64,000 bases of DNA. Origin: Gammaproteobacteria bacterium. Lineage in GTDB: Bacteria; Pseudomonadota; Gammaproteobacteria; Pseudomonadales; Azotimanducaceae. The position numbers and the translations under genes are program-made. Position 1 is the stretch's first letter; the number at the start of each line of letters is the position of its first letter. The notes beneath the pieces are model-generated. The model was not told where the DNA came from and did not search any database. It saw only the letters and a program-made list of their open reading frames with translations. The stretch is taken from NCBI GenBank assembly GCA_030425195.1, contig JAUIAV010000004.1, positions 124,001 to 188,000 of the forward strand, written 5' to 3'. This document shows positions 16,365 through 25,922 of this stretch, piece after piece.

Positions 16365-17120
16365 ATGCGGACTTTCAGAATCGGATTCTGCCTGATTTTC
16401 TTCGGACTGGCCGGCGGTTGCGCCACCATGTCCGCGGACGAGTGCAGCCTGGCGGACTGGTATGCCGTCGGCGAGGCCGACGGCGCCGCAGGCCAGATGC
16501 CAGCCCGGGCTGACCGGCGCGCCAGTGACTGTCTGAGGCACGATATCGTGATGGACAGAGCGCGATACGATGCGGGCCGCAACGACGGCCTTGCCGGTTA
16601 CTGCGTGGCAGGAACCGGCTACCAGCTCGGCGAACGGGGCCAGAGCTACAACGGCGTCTGTGTCGATCACGATGAAGCGGCATTCCTCGACGCCTATCAG
16701 AAAGGACGCGAGCTCCATGCCTTCACCTCTGCCGTCAGCGCTGCCGGCAGCCAGCTCACGACGGCCGAGGCCAGGCATCGGGAACTGGATGGACAGCTCG
16801 AGAAGTACTGGGGCGGCTATCGGGACGAGGGCCTCAGCACGGAAGAACACAACGAAAGGGTTCTCAGGCTCTGGTCAGAACGGAAGTATCTGGCGGAGGA
16901 AGCGATTCCCTACTGGCAGGACGCGAAGGCGGCGCTCACCGTTGCCCTGAACGACTACCGCGGCAGGGTGGCTGCGCAGGATCCGAGCGTCGGAAGTCAG
17001 CTCCGTCCCCCCGAGTTCCCGGGGCCCAAACCCTGGGAAGGTCCTACCCGCGAGGACGCCCGGGCCATGCTCCAGGAAGTCTTCGGCACCCTGGCGCGAG
17101 CCAGCGGCGGTTCGAACTGA
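16365..17120 (+). CDS. DUF2799 lipoprotein
   Basis: The 251-residue protein starts with a signal segment and lipobox (FGLAGGCATM, Cys about residue 20). The region WYAVGEADGAAGQMPARA and YDAGRNDGLAGYCVAGTGY carries the repeated Gly/Asp/Ala pattern and paired Cys of the DUF2799 family. The second half is coiled-coil-like and then proline-rich. Function is unknown; it is probably in the periplasm or outer membrane. It stands alone between hemN and the minus-strand hemerythrin pair. Confidence 0.7.
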   Translation: MRTFRIGFCLIFFGLAGGCATMSADECSLADWYAVGEADGAAGQMPARADRRASDCLRHDIVMDRARYDAGRNDGLAGYCVAGTGYQLGERGQSYNGVCVDHDEAAFLDAYQKGRELHAFTSAVSAAGSQLTTAEARHRELDGQLEKYWGGYRDEGLSTEEHNERVLRLWSERKYLAEEAIPYWQDAKAALTVALNDYRGRVAAQDPSVGSQLRPPEFPGPKPWEGPTREDARAMLQEVFGTLARASGGSN

Positions 17121-17129
17121 GTCCAGGCG

Positions 17130-17348
17130 CTACCGGGAACGTATGAACTGGGTGTCCGTGGCACCTTCCACTTCGCCCAGCTCGTAAAGCAGAGCGTCAC
17201 GGGTGGCCTTGCTCCCGGCTTCCGAACGGTAGGCGGCCACACTGGCTACGATCAGCGCAAGCAGAACCTCCCCCTTATCCAGGCCTTCGGCGACGCCTGC
17301 AGATACGGCCTGCTCTATTGCTGCGTTGGCATGCTGATACTTGCTCAT
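17130..17348 (-). CDS. Hypothetical helical protein, 72 aa
   Basis: The start is ATG 17348 (MSKYQHANAAIEQAV) with GGAG upstream. It is a small, Ala-rich, helical protein without Cys or membrane segments. It follows the hemerythrin gene by 17 bp in the same direction and is probably cotranscribed with it. The family is not recognised. Confidence 0.5.
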   Translation of the reverse strand: MSKYQHANAAIEQAVSAGVAEGLDKGEVLLALIVASVAAYRSEAGSKATRDALLYELGEVEGATDTQFIRSR

Positions 17349-17365
17349 GATATCTCCGATGATCT

Positions 17366-17893
17366 TCAATCCTTCACGGAAGACCGTGACGGCTGCTCCT
17401 GTTCCGGTATGTCCGCAATACCCATCAGTGCATTCCAGTCGTCATTGTCGAACGTCTGATCTAGGAGCGGAAAGAGCTGATCTTCCTCGATTCTCATGTG
17501 GCGGCGCTGCAGCGTGATGTAGGCCGAAACATCCTCAAGGAAAGCGGCCGGATCCACAACCCGCCCTTCTCTGCCTTCCGCCACCTGATCGGACAGCTGC
17601 CCCGTCATGGAACTTAGCTCCTCGTGCTGACCGAGATTTCGGAACAGCAGATAGCGTTCGGTCGGAGTCAGGCCCTTGTTCATCAGGTGATCGAACAGTC
17701 TGTCCTCGAGCGGGTGATGGACCCGATCGGCATAGTAATCCAGAAATCCGATCAGCTCATCTAGCCCTTCCCAGTCCGGCTCGCCACTCGTCGCATCCGC
17801 CAGCTCTGAAAGCTGCTGGACTACCCCGGCGATCCTCGCGTGATCGCGGCTCAGTCGCTCCAGCAGCACGGACAGAAGGCCCGAGCCCTTCAC
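17366..17893 (-). CDS. Hemerythrin-domain (HHE) protein
   Basis: The 175-residue protein is a four-helix bundle of the HHE cation-binding family. Likely diiron ligands are His18 (SRDHARI), the HHPLEDRLF motif near residue 57, the His in LGQHEELS near 88, and QRRHMRIEEDQLFP near 130, where His and Glu give the last pair. Such proteins bind oxygen or sense iron, oxygen or nitric oxide in the cytoplasm. It is transcribed with the downstream stress protein gene direction, 9 bp from the USP stop, within a low-oxygen cluster. Confidence 0.85.
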   Translation of the reverse strand: MKGSGLLSVLLERLSRDHARIAGVVQQLSELADATSGEPDWEGLDELIGFLDYYADRVHHPLEDRLFDHLMNKGLTPTERYLLFRNLGQHEELSSMTGQLSDQVAEGREGRVVDPAAFLEDVSAYITLQRRHMRIEEDQLFPLLDQTFDNDDWNALMGIADIPEQEQPSRSSVKD

Positions 17894-17902
17894 GGTGCCT
17901 CA

Positions 17903-18355
17903 TTACTCCTCATCGAAGTTGAGCCGCACGGCCAGCACGTTGCAGCCGGCGTCGTGCAGAACCGCGTTCGCCGTGGACCCCAGCAGCATGCTGAGTCCGT
18001 GCCTGCCGTGGCTACCGATCACGATCAGGTCCGCCCGGGTGGAACGGGCCAGCTCCCGGATCTCCGGGCCGGGCGCACCGAGGATCACGTGCACGTCGTT
18101 CCTGTCGATCCCGTATTCTTCCGCCAGGTTCTCCAGCTGTTGCCTGGCCTGAGTACCGGCTTCCTCCTCGAAAGAGATGGCGCCGCTGGCAATCGGCGCC
18201 ATGTCCAGACCGCCGTAGACCTGCGTCAGCGGCTTCACCACCGTCACGAGATGGATCCGCCCTCCCGTTCTCGCGGTCACGGACCTGGCGCTGTCAAGCA
18301 CGGCGCGGGACTCGCTGGAAAGATCGACGGCAACGAGAATATTATCGTAGCTCAC
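17903..18355 (-). CDS. Universal stress protein, single domain
   Basis: The 150-residue protein begins NILVAVDLSSESRAVLD and ends with the ATP-binding glycine loop IVIGSHGRHGLSMLLGSTANAVLH (cited as GSHGRHG and GSTANAV), so it is of the ATP-binding UspA class. PLTQVYGGLDMA is shared almost exactly with the USP at 25923-26366, showing that the two are paralogues. It is divergent from the DksA-like gene across a region containing the shared 15-bp motif. Confidence 0.92.
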   Translation of the reverse strand: MSYDNILVAVDLSSESRAVLDSARSVTARTGGRIHLVTVVKPLTQVYGGLDMAPIASGAISFEEEAGTQARQQLENLAEEYGIDRNDVHVILGAPGPEIRELARSTRADLIVIGSHGRHGLSMLLGSTANAVLHDAGCNVLAVRLNFDEE

Positions 18356-18465
18356 GACATCATCATCCTGTGCTCCCTCGGGTTCTGGATATCGGAACGT
18401 CCAGACGTCTGAATTTAGGGAGAGCCGGCTGCCCGCACAATTCGTGGATGACCGCCGGGTCGTCT

Positions 18466-18480
18466 TCGGGAAACCCCTAG
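18466..18480 (+). promoter_or_regulatory. Shared 15-bp motif, copy 1
   Basis: TCGGGAAACCCCTAG occurs here and, identically, at 26499-26513. In both places exactly 55 nt separate the motif from the ATG of the plus-strand gene (18536 and 26569), and in both a USP gene lies divergently on the other side. Fixed spacing suggests an activator site upstream of matched promoters. Confidence 0.55.
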
Positions 18481-18535
18481 TGACAGGGGCCGGGCGGCGG
18501 GGGTTAATCGCCAGGAACTATCGAGGTTTTTCAGT

Positions 18536-18883
18536 ATGCTCGACATCGAAGCCGCACGCGCCGAACTGAACACACGAAAGCGGGAGCTCTCGGACAGACA
18601 GGAGCGGGTCTCCCGCCACACGCGCCACCGGGAGGACCCCTTGCCCCAGGACTTCGCAGAGCAGGCGGTGGAGCTGGAGAATGGCGAGACCCTGGTGGCG
18701 CTGGACCAGGAACTCAACCAGGAGCTGAAGAAAATCGACCGGGCGCTTGCACGGATCGAGTCAGGCGACTATCTCAACTGCGAATCCTGCGGGGAACCGA
18801 TCGGCGAAGAACGTCTTCAGGCGCTTCCGACCAGCGTTCAGTGCATCGACTGCGCCAGCGAAGCCGATCAGCAGCAGAACTGA
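18536..18883 (+). CDS. DksA/TraR-family zinc-finger protein
   Basis: The 115-residue protein has an N-terminal coiled-coil region (about residues 1-75, many Glu/Arg/Leu) and a C-terminal C4 zinc finger: CESCGEPIGEERLQALP followed by CIDC. This is the DksA/TraR/YbiI family that binds RNA polymerase through the secondary channel. It is shorter than E. coli DksA (151). In a stress island it could adjust transcription during starvation or hypoxia. The CBS gene follows after 4 bp. Confidence 0.88.
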   Translation: MLDIEAARAELNTRKRELSDRQERVSRHTRHREDPLPQDFAEQAVELENGETLVALDQELNQELKKIDRALARIESGDYLNCESCGEPIGEERLQALPTSVQCIDCASEADQQQN

Positions 18884-18887
18884 TCCC

Positions 18888-19313
18888 ATGGCCGAGCCGA
18901 AGGTCAAATCCGTGATGACGCCGTTTCCCTACTCGGTCGCCGTCGAGGCGCCGATCGGGGCTGCCAGAAAGCTGATGCTGGACAATCACGTACATCATCT
19001 TCCGGTTACCCGGAACGGAGAGCTTGCGGGCATCATCAGCGACCGGGACATCAAGCTGCTGCTCGGCCCCGAGCTCGGTTCTCCGGATCCCAGAGAGCTG
19101 ACCGTGGAGGACGCTTACATCGCCGACTGCTACGCGGTGGACATCGAAACACCGCTGGTGGAAGTGCTGGCCGCCATGGTGGAGCATCATCTGGGTGCTG
19201 CTCTGGTGACCGGTCACGGGCGTCTGGCAGGCATCTTCACCGCCATGGACGCCTGCAGGACTCTGCACGATCAGCTCCAGGAAACCTGGCATCCACCGCC
19301 CGACGCTGCCTGA
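18888..19313 (+). CDS. CBS-domain pair protein
   Basis: The start is ATG 18888, just after the DksA-like stop. The 141 residues form two CBS motifs (about 6-62 and 72-130): VKSVMTPFPYSVAVEAPIGA then GIISDRDIK, and VEDAYIADCYAVDIETPL then GIFTAMDACR. Stand-alone CBS pairs bind adenine nucleotides and act as energy sensors. The operon position between a DksA-like protein and a cytochrome c supports a stress or energy-related role. Confidence 0.88.
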   Translation: MAEPKVKSVMTPFPYSVAVEAPIGAARKLMLDNHVHHLPVTRNGELAGIISDRDIKLLLGPELGSPDPRELTVEDAYIADCYAVDIETPLVEVLAAMVEHHLGAALVTGHGRLAGIFTAMDACRTLHDQLQETWHPPPDAA

Positions 19314-19333
19314 ACGGCTGACGAGGAAGACTC

Positions 19334-19741
19334 ATGAAGGAAGTGATACCGGCCGTCGCGATCCTGCTGATCGCGCTGATGCCGCAGCCTCTGCGGGCAG
19401 AGCCCGTGGAGTACGATGGCGCGGAACTCTATGCGCTCAACTGCTCGAACTGCCACGGCATCTACGGTGAAGGAGACGGTGCCGTGACTCCGGACCTTTC
19501 CGTCGTTCTGCTCGACCTGCGCTACATGGCCGCCAGAAACGGCGGCGTCTTCCCCGCCGATTTCGTCCGGCAGATCATCGACGGCAGAGAATCACGGGCG
19601 GCACACGGTCCTGCCGGCATGCCGGTGTGGGGCGCGGAGTTCTCCCGTGGCGAAGGCACATCAGACAAAGCTCAGGAACGGGTCACCGACAAGATCGACG
19701 CGATCGTCGAGTTCCTGGCATCGCTGCAGATCATGGATTGA
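19334..19741 (+). CDS. Monohaem cytochrome c, secreted
   Basis: The 135-residue protein has a signal peptide (about residues 1-22, cleavage after LRA) and one haem site, CSNCH, near residue 38, with GIYGEGDGAVTPDL following as in class I cytochromes c. A Met in GMPVWG near residue 95 is the likely sixth ligand. It acts in the periplasm and could donate electrons to the cbb3 oxidase encoded 11 kb downstream. It follows the CBS gene by 20 bp. Confidence 0.88.
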   Translation: MKEVIPAVAILLIALMPQPLRAEPVEYDGAELYALNCSNCHGIYGEGDGAVTPDLSVVLLDLRYMAARNGGVFPADFVRQIIDGRESRAAHGPAGMPVWGAEFSRGEGTSDKAQERVTDKIDAIVEFLASLQIMD

Positions 19742-19775
19742 CAGTGACCGGGCACGCTGCCCTCCGCGTCTGTTC

Positions 19776-20681
19776 TCAGGGGTGCACCACCAGGAGGTCG
19801 GCCGGCGAACGCTCCAGGATCTTTTCCGCCGAGTTGCCGAGCAGCGTAGCACCCAGACCACGTCGGGCCGCGCTGCCCACCACCACCAGGCCGGCGCCCG
19901 TCTTGCGCACCGTCTGAGCCACCATGTGGCCCACCTTGCCTGCGGGACGGTGAATGCGGGTTCGGGCTATCCCGTACGGCTTGATGAGCGCCTCCAGGAA
20001 ATCGGCGCTCGCAGCGACCGCCTCCTTGCGGACCTTGCGCGGATCGATGACCTCCAGATCGCTGAGCACTTCCGAGTATTCGACCACGGAAACGCAGTGA
20101 AGCCGCCCGCCACGCAGCTCGGCAAACCGGGCAGCGGCATCCAGCACCTTCAGATTCAGCATCCGGTGCTTCCGATCCTCGTTTCTCAGATCGATGGTGG
20201 CAATCACGTCGGACTCCGACCGCTTCTTCTTTCTGCGGTTCTTGCCCTTCCATCCACCGACCAGGAGGAGCGGTCTGGGGCAGGTACGGATCAGGGCCCA
20301 GTCCAGCGGTGTGTGTATCAGGGTCCGGGACTTGTGCACCGATTTGATCACCAGATCCGAATTCCCTGCTGCCTGTGCCACCCAGGCGGCAATGTCGCCG
20401 GTCCAGACGACTTCGATGGAGATGGATGCAGCAGAAAGACCTTCATCACGGACGAGGTCTCTCAGCCAGGTTTCCCGCACCCGCACGATTTCCCGTTTGA
20501 TCGCCCGACGCTGACTCGCATCGAAGACGTTCTTCTGTTCCACCATGGCATGCCACACGAAAGACACCAGCTGCAGATGCATCTCCGGATGTCTGAGCAG
20601 CAGCGACTTCGCCTCGGCCAGTGCGGACTGCTCGTGTTTGGGCTTGTCCAGAATGACGAGCACGGAAGTCGGGGTTTTCAA
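19776..20681 (-). CDS. Universal stress protein, double domain (1)
   Basis: The start is TTG at 20681 with AAAGGAG upstream; no ATG is suitably placed. About 301 residues comprise two USP folds. The second ends in VVVGSAARRGLGATLLGNSAEKIL, cited by its ends, a G-rich nucleotide loop; the first lacks a clear loop and contains HTPLDWALIRTCPRPLLLV, a pattern shared with the protein at 21832-22740. This matches the UspE-type tandem arrangement. It lies 22 bp downstream of another double-domain USP gene in the same direction, so they are probably cotranscribed. Confidence 0.88.
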   Translation of the reverse strand: MKTPTSVLVILDKPKHEQSALAEAKSLLLRHPEMHLQLVSFVWHAMVEQKNVFDASQRRAIKREIVRVRETWLRDLVRDEGLSAASISIEVVWTGDIAAWVAQAAGNSDLVIKSVHKSRTLIHTPLDWALIRTCPRPLLLVGGWKGKNRRKKKRSESDVIATIDLRNEDRKHRMLNLKVLDAAARFAELRGGRLHCVSVVEYSEVLSDLEVIDPRKVRKEAVAASADFLEALIKPYGIARTRIHRPAGKVGHMVAQTVRKTGAGLVVVGSAARRGLGATLLGNSAEKILERSPADLLVVHP

Positions 20682-20703
20682 TCGGTTCTCCTTTCGGGAT
20701 GTT

Positions 20704-21633
20704 TCAGGGTGCGTGGACGGTAACCACGTCACAGTCGACGGCGTGAAGAATACGCTCTGACGTATTGCCGAGCAAAACACCACGGACCCCTTCCCTTGCA
20801 TGGGTGCCCACCACGAGCAGGGCGGCCTCGGCATCTTCCACCAGGGCCGCCAGCACGGGAGCGGTCGGGCCTTCTTCCAGATGCAGGTGCCGGTAGCTCA
20901 CCCCTGCAGCATCCGTCAGCTCACTCGTGCGCGACCGGGCGTCTTCCTCCACCGCAGCCTTGATCTCCGCGTAGCTCTTGATGGCACCCAGCTCGCCGAC
21001 CCAGGGCTCGAACAGCGGATAGGCGTAGACGATATCGAGATCACCGCCCAGCAGATCTGCCAGCATCCGGGCCTCACTCAGCGCTTTGCGATTCAACCCC
21101 TCATGGCTGTCGTCGAACACGTCCAGCGAACAGACCACGACCGGCTCCTTCGGCCATGCGGCAGCCTTGACCAGCATCACGGGCACGGTCGCATGCCTCA
21201 GAAGATTCCATTCATCCGGGGTGCGCAGCACGCTGACGACCCGGTCACCGACACCCGCCTGCTCGCTCGTGGCCCGCAGAATCAGATCGGCTCCGCTGTT
21301 TTCCGCCGCATGCAGAACCGCTTCCCAGGTCCGGGGATTCCAGAGCGTCGCGGATTCCATCTTTCTGAAACGGCCCCGCCAGTTCTCCAGCTCGTCCTCG
21401 AGCTCAGTCTCGGCCGCCTCGAGAATGAACGTCTTGAGCCTGGCCGAGTCTTCGACCGCAGACGTGCTGATGTCCGCCACTCCCTCGTAGATCACGTGCA
21501 CCACGTGAACCTGGGTGTCGGTTCCGGCGATCCTCAGCGCCTTCTCCATCAGGTAGGGCACCGAAAGGGCATCGTCCACGACAACCAGGAGGTTGTTGAT
21601 TCCGGCTCCGCGAGCCGCTGAGTTATCCACCAT
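20704..21633 (-). CDS. Universal stress protein, double domain (2)
   Basis: ATG 21633 is chosen because GGAGG lies 7 nt upstream. The roughly 309-residue protein has an N-terminal USP domain beginning NNLLVVVDDALSV and a second domain ending LLVVGTHAREGVRGVLLGNTSERIL, cited by its ends, with the nucleotide-binding loop. The junction carries LLRHATVPVMLVKA, the usual end of a USP fold. It is divergent from a third double-domain USP gene, with about 200 bp between starts. Confidence 0.88.
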   Translation of the reverse strand: MVDNSAARGAGINNLLVVVDDALSVPYLMEKALRIAGTDTQVHVVHVIYEGVADISTSAVEDSARLKTFILEAAETELEDELENWRGRFRKMESATLWNPRTWEAVLHAAENSGADLILRATSEQAGVGDRVVSVLRTPDEWNLLRHATVPVMLVKAAAWPKEPVVVCSLDVFDDSHEGLNRKALSEARMLADLLGGDLDIVYAYPLFEPWVGELGAIKSYAEIKAAVEEDARSRTSELTDAAGVSYRHLHLEEGPTAPVLAALVEDAEAALLVVGTHAREGVRGVLLGNTSERILHAVDCDVVTVHAP

Positions 21634-21831
21634 CACCAGGCCTCCAGCTTACAGGGTGTTTCCGGCTAAGCTTAGGGACTGGTGAACAGAGGCCAATCCG
21701 TAGTTTTCCAGCCGGGTTTCGGAATGTACTTACCGGGAAGGTACCATGACGGTTCATGCATTCGGGCAGAATGACGGGAAGCCGGCACATCTGCGGGAGC
21801 GCCGGCATGAAGCGAAACCAGAGAGGATCCG

Positions 21832-22740
21832 ATGAGCAAGAAGCCGGTTTTCAAAAAGGTACTGATCGCCAACGACAGGCTCGATGGCCTGGATCTCGCC
21901 CTGCCCAAGGCCGCGATGATCGAGCACTACAGCGGGGCCGCCGTGGAGGTCCTCGGTGTGGTCTACGACACCATCGCGGAGGAGCCGGATACCATTCTGC
22001 CTGCGGCCGAACGCGCGAACCTCATCGAAGGACTGAAAGCGGCGGAGCGGAACGGACTGAAACGTCTGATAGCGCCCTACCAGGATAAGGTCGCCGACAT
22101 CAGCGCCCGGGTGCTGTGGGAGAAGAACCCGGCCAGCGGCATCCTGAGTCAGCTGGATGGCGTGGATTTTCTGATCAAACCCATCTCCAGACACCAGGCC
22201 CTGCTCGACCGGCTGCACGCTCCGCTGGACTGGGCACTCACCCGATCCGCCCCCTGCCCGGTGCTCATTTCCAAGAAAGCCTGGCCTCAGCCGAATCTGG
22301 TGCTGGCGGCACTGGACGCGGGAGATGAGTCCCATCAGACGCTGAATCGGGCCATTCTGGATACTGCCGCCAGCATGTCCCGCATTCTGGGCTGCGATCT
22401 GCAGGTCGTCTGCGCCTATCCGAGCCTCGGCCAGTCCGTGAACGATCTGCAGGTGGCCATGGACTACGACGGCATCAAGGCGGACATGCGGGAAACGCGC
22501 AGCAGGCTGATCGCGGCACTCACCAGAGAGCTGGAGGCGCCGGTGAGCGAGGTGCACCTGCTCGAGGGACATGCCCGGGATACCATTCCGGCACTTGCCA
22601 ACGAGATGAATGCGGTCCTCACGGTCCTCGGCACGGCGGCCCGCCGCGGGCTTTCCCAGCTGATTCTCGGGAATACGGCCGAAGCCATCATCGGCTCCCT
22701 GGAAGGAGACCTGGTCACCGTCAGGGAACCGGGCAGCTGA
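21832..22740 (+). CDS. Universal stress protein, double domain (3)
   Basis: ATG 21832 follows GAGAGG. The 302 residues form two USP domains: the first contains HAPLDWALTRSAPCPVLI, resembling the protein at 19776-20681, and the second ends VLGTAARRGLSQLILGNTAEAII, cited by its ends. Among its paralogues it is the only tandem USP on the plus strand. It is convergent with the slipin gene; 8 bp separate the stops. Confidence 0.9.
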   Translation: MSKKPVFKKVLIANDRLDGLDLALPKAAMIEHYSGAAVEVLGVVYDTIAEEPDTILPAAERANLIEGLKAAERNGLKRLIAPYQDKVADISARVLWEKNPASGILSQLDGVDFLIKPISRHQALLDRLHAPLDWALTRSAPCPVLISKKAWPQPNLVLAALDAGDESHQTLNRAILDTAASMSRILGCDLQVVCAYPSLGQSVNDLQVAMDYDGIKADMRETRSRLIAALTRELEAPVSEVHLLEGHARDTIPALANEMNAVLTVLGTAARRGLSQLILGNTAEAIIGSLEGDLVTVREPGS

Positions 22741-22748
22741 GCGGCGGC

Positions 22749-23534
22749 TCAGCCTCCGGACTGCCCGTCCGGGCCGTCTGCTGAGGAAGACTCCAGAATC
22801 CGCTGCATGGTACCAATGAGGGACACCGGCAACGGAAAAACAATGGTCGAGCTCTTCTCCCCTGCAATCTCCGTGAGCGTCTGCAGATACCTCAGCTGCA
22901 TGGCTTCCGGCTGCCGGGCAAGAGACTCGGCAGCTTCCACCAGCTTCTGAGCCGCCTGCTCCTCGCCGTCCGCATGGATGATCTTGGCCCGTCGTTCCCG
23001 TTCGGCTTCCGCCTGCCGGGCAATGGCTCTGATCATGCTCTCGTCGATGTCGACGTGCTTGATCTCCACGTTGGCCACCTTGATGCCCCATTGATCCGTC
23101 TGATTGTCGAGGATCGTCTGGACGTCGGAGTTCAGCCGTTCCCGTTCGGCCAGGAGCTCGTCGAGCTCGTGCTGGCCCAGCACCGAGCGGAGAGTGGTCT
23201 GGGCCAGCTGCCCGGTGGCCTCCATGTAGTTCTCCACGTTGATGATGGCCCGTTCCGGGTCCACGACGCGGAAGTAGAGCACGGCATTCACCTTCACGGA
23301 GACGTTGTCCCGGGTGATGAGATCCTGGCTGGGGATGTCCAGAACCAGCGTCCTGAGATCGACCCGGACCATCTGCTGGATGATGGGAATGATGATCACC
23401 AGACCGGGCCCCTTCACCTTGTAGAAGCGGCCCAGCATGAACACCACGCCGCGCTCGTACTCGCGCAGCACCCGGAACGCGCTGATCAGCAGGCCGCCGA
23501 CCAGCGTGATGATGATGAGTGTGAAGATCTCCAT
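22749..23534 (-). CDS. Slipin (SPFH/stomatin-like membrane protein)
   Basis: ATG 23534 with GGGAGAC upstream is preferred to the longer frame. The 261-residue protein has one N-terminal membrane segment (about 3-22), then [14 protein letters not shown], the SPFH start, [16 protein letters not shown], and a C-terminal helical region with [17 protein letters not shown]. It matches bacterial stomatin/slipin. It forms membrane oligomers and is coded with NfeD, whose gene ends 1 bp before its start, the classic partner pair. Confidence 0.93.
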   Translation of the reverse strand: MEIFTLIIITLVGGLLISAFRVLREYERGVVFMLGRFYKVKGPGLVIIIPIIQQMVRVDLRTLVLDIPSQDLITRDNVSVKVNAVLYFRVVDPERAIINVENYMEATGQLAQTTLRSVLGQHELDELLAERERLNSDVQTILDNQTDQWGIKVANVEIKHVDIDESMIRAIARQAEAERERRAKIIHADGEEQAAQKLVEAAESLARQPEAMQLRYLQTLTEIAGEKSSTIVFPLPVSLIGTMQRILESSSADGPDGQSGG

Positions 23535-23535
23535 C

Positions 23536-24906
23536 CTATGTCTCCCTGTTGGCTTCCGGAACGATCCGGAGTACCAGTCCGTCCACGGCCTCCACCCGGG
23601 CCCGCTCGCCTGCGCGCACGGGCACCTGCGTCTGTGCCTGCCAGATCTCGCCGAAACCACGCACCCGGCCGGTACCCGTGAAGTCCTCGAGCACCTCCAC
23701 GGATTTTCCGATCATGCCTTCCCAGCCCGTTCGCACGGCTGCCCTCCGCGCCTGCACGGCCGCACCCACCGCGAAGAGGGTCAGACCCGCCGTAGTCACG
23801 GCAAATGCCGCGATGACGGCCACCGGCAGACCGAACTCCGGTGACTCCGTGTCCAGCAGCATCACCGATCCCATGACGAAGGCCACCACGCCGGCAATAC
23901 CCAGCACGCCCATGGTGGGCGTGAACACCTCCACCACCATCATGATGATGCCGACGACGATGAGCGCGAGCCCGGCATAGTTGACCGGCAGCATCTGCAG
24001 CCCGTAGGCCCCGAGCAGCAGGCAGACGATGCCCACCACCGAGGGAAAGATCATGCCCGGATTGTAGAACTCGAGAATCAGGCCGTAGATGCCGAAGATG
24101 AGCAGACCGTAGGCGATGGTCGGGTCGGTGATGAGCTCCAGCAGTTCATGCTTCCAGTCCGCCTCCACCCGGTAGATTCCGGCACCCGCGGTTTCGAGGG
24201 TGACCCGGCCGGAAGGCAGAGGCACCTCCATCCCGTCCACAGCCTCGAGCAGTTCGCCCACGTCGTCGGCAATGAGGTCGATGACGTTCAGCTCGAGCGC
24301 TTCGGAAGCACGCACGTTCGCACCGGAGCGAACCGTTTCACCCGCCCATTCGATGTTTCTGCCCCGGAGCTCCGCCAGGCCTTCGAGATAGGCCACCGCG
24401 TCGTTGACCACTTTGCGGGTCATCGCATCGGCGGGGGCCGCCGGTTGCTGCGCGCCATCATCCGGCGCCTGCGCAGGCTGCGGCGGGCCGGGCGTCGGTG
24501 CAAGGCTCACGGGGGTTGAAGACCCGATGTTGGTGGCCGGCGCCATGGCCGCAATGTGGCTGGCGTAAGCAATGTAGGTTCCGGCGCTGGCCGCCCTGGC
24601 ACCATTGGGTGCGACGAAGGTGATCACCGGGAGCTCGGCGCTGAGGATGGCCTGCACCAGGCCCCGCATGGACTTGTCGAGCCCGCCGGGCGTATCCATC
24701 CGGATCACGAGCGCTTCCGCATCGGCCTCAGCCGCCGCGTCTATGGAGCGGATGATCAGATCGGCTGTCGCGGGCCCCAGGGCACCATCCAGTTCCACGA
24801 GCCAGACCTGCCCGGACCGGGACGCTTCGCTCCCGGCGACGGTCATGGCAGAGCCGAGCAGCAGCAGCACACCTGCGAGGACTCCGTACCGGCGCAGGCT
24901 CAACAT
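23536..24906 (-). CDS. nfeD: NfeD-family membrane serine protease
   Basis: The long-form NfeD, 456 residues: a signal segment, a ClpP-class protease domain (about 30-230), four to five membrane segments (about 240-370) and a C-terminal OB-like domain. The catalytic Ser is in [11 protein letters not shown] and the catalytic Lys in [11 protein letters not shown], the known Ser-Lys dyad of this class. An Ala/Pro-rich insert separates them. It is thought to cleave the C-terminus of stomatin-like partners; the slipin gene follows immediately. Confidence 0.92.
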   Translation of the reverse strand: MLSLRRYGVLAGVLLLLGSAMTVAGSEASRSGQVWLVELDGALGPATADLIIRSIDAAAEADAEALVIRMDTPGGLDKSMRGLVQAILSAELPVITFVAPNGARAASAGTYIAYASHIAAMAPATNIGSSTPVSLAPTPGPPQPAQAPDDGAQQPAAPADAMTRKVVNDAVAYLEGLAELRGRNIEWAGETVRSGANVRASEALELNVIDLIADDVGELLEAVDGMEVPLPSGRVTLETAGAGIYRVEADWKHELLELITDPTIAYGLLIFGIYGLILEFYNPGMIFPSVVGIVCLLLGAYGLQMLPVNYAGLALIVVGIIMMVVEVFTPTMGVLGIAGVVAFVMGSVMLLDTESPEFGLPVAVIAAFAVTTAGLTLFAVGAAVQARRAAVRTGWEGMIGKSVEVLEDFTGTGRVRGFGEIWQAQTQVPVRAGERARVEAVDGLVLRIVPEANRET

Positions 24907-24915
24907 GTCGGTTAC

Positions 24916-25452
24916 CTACTCACAGGGCGTGGTCAGGCCGACGAACATGTCGTCGTACGCCTGACGGATGATGAGCACGGCACGTTCATCGTGGAAAGTC
25001 TCTCCGCCGGAAATGGCGTGCGACCGGTACATGGCGCCTGTCCAGATGATCTGCTCCGTGCGCTGATCGATCACATCCACCTCGAGATGGGTGACGAAGC
25101 GGTTGGTCGTGCCCGTCTGGACCGGCTCACCCATGGGATCGCCCTGCGGGCGTGGGGGATTCCGATCGATGAGATAGAAGGTGTTGATCACCCCCACATC
25201 CGCCTCGTCCGGATTCTCCGCCTCCGAGAGTCCCTGGGCGGCCAGCGCGCCCTGCGCAGCGGATTCGATGACACCTTCGATGAATCCGGGCACCTCCACG
25301 AAGGAGAGCGAATAGGTGGAGAAAGGCTCCGCCGCGCCATGACAGGCATGAGGCACGTAGAGATCCATCTCCCCGGACGACGCGCAACCTGCGAGCACAA
25401 CGGCCAGCAGGATGGCCGCCATCGCAGCACCAATACGCTTCACCATGCTCAT
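24916..25452 (-). CDS. DUF4136-like lipoprotein
   Basis: ATG at 25452 overlaps the upstream USP stop in ATGA; another ATG two codons later is possible. A lipobox (VVLAGCASS) gives a lipid-anchored product of about 178 residues. The pattern of a Tyr/Phe-rich opening, IESAAQGALAAQGL and a late WTGAMYRSHA strand resembles the DUF4136 family of outer-membrane-associated lipoproteins. Function is unknown. The overlap implies coupled translation with the stress protein. Confidence 0.6.
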   Translation of the reverse strand: MSMVKRIGAAMAAILLAVVLAGCASSGEMDLYVPHACHGAAEPFSTYSLSFVEVPGFIEGVIESAAQGALAAQGLSEAENPDEADVGVINTFYLIDRNPPRPQGDPMGEPVQTGTTNRFVTHLEVDVIDQRTEQIIWTGAMYRSHAISGGETFHDERAVLIIRQAYDDMFVGLTTPCE

Positions 25453-25910
25453 GCGTCTCCGATGCGAACGGTGAGAACGTCGCACGGACTTCCGTGCAGG
25501 ACGCCATTGGCGGTGGAACCCAGCATCACGCCGGTCAGACCGTGGCGCCCGTGAGTGCCCAGCACGATCAGATCCGTACCGATCTCCTCAGCGTAGGCCC
25601 GGATCTCGAGCGCCGGCCGGCCGATCCGGACTGCCACCCGCTCAGGCTCTATGCCGAAGGCAGCCACCCTTTCACGGATGTTCCTGGCGGTTTCCTTGGC
25701 GACGGTTTCCTCCATGTCCCGCAGCGGCCATGACGCGGCGAACGAAGCGCCGTCCATGCCGCTGACGCCGCCGAGCAGCGGCGGGATCACTGTGATCACC
25801 TGGAAGTCCACGGAACCCCGCGGATCCAGCGCCGTGGCGCCTTCCAGCACGTCTTCGGCTTCGTCGGTCGCATCCAGCGCGATCAGCACCTTTTTCAGTT
25901 TCGCGTTCAT
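25449..25910 (-). CDS. Universal stress protein, single domain
   Basis: The 153-residue protein opens KKVLIALDATDEAEDVL and ends LIVLGTHGRHGLTGVMLGSTANGVL, cited as GTHGRHG and GSTANGV, with the ATP-binding glycine loop, placing it in the UspA-like ATP-binding class. It lies 12 bp downstream of another USP gene and overlaps the lipoprotein gene. Confidence 0.92.
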   Translation of the reverse strand: MNAKLKKVLIALDATDEAEDVLEGATALDPRGSVDFQVITVIPPLLGGVSGMDGASFAASWPLRDMEETVAKETARNIRERVAAFGIEPERVAVRIGRPALEIRAYAEEIGTDLIVLGTHGRHGLTGVMLGSTANGVLHGSPCDVLTVRIGDA

Positions 25911-25922
25911 TCGCCTGTCAAA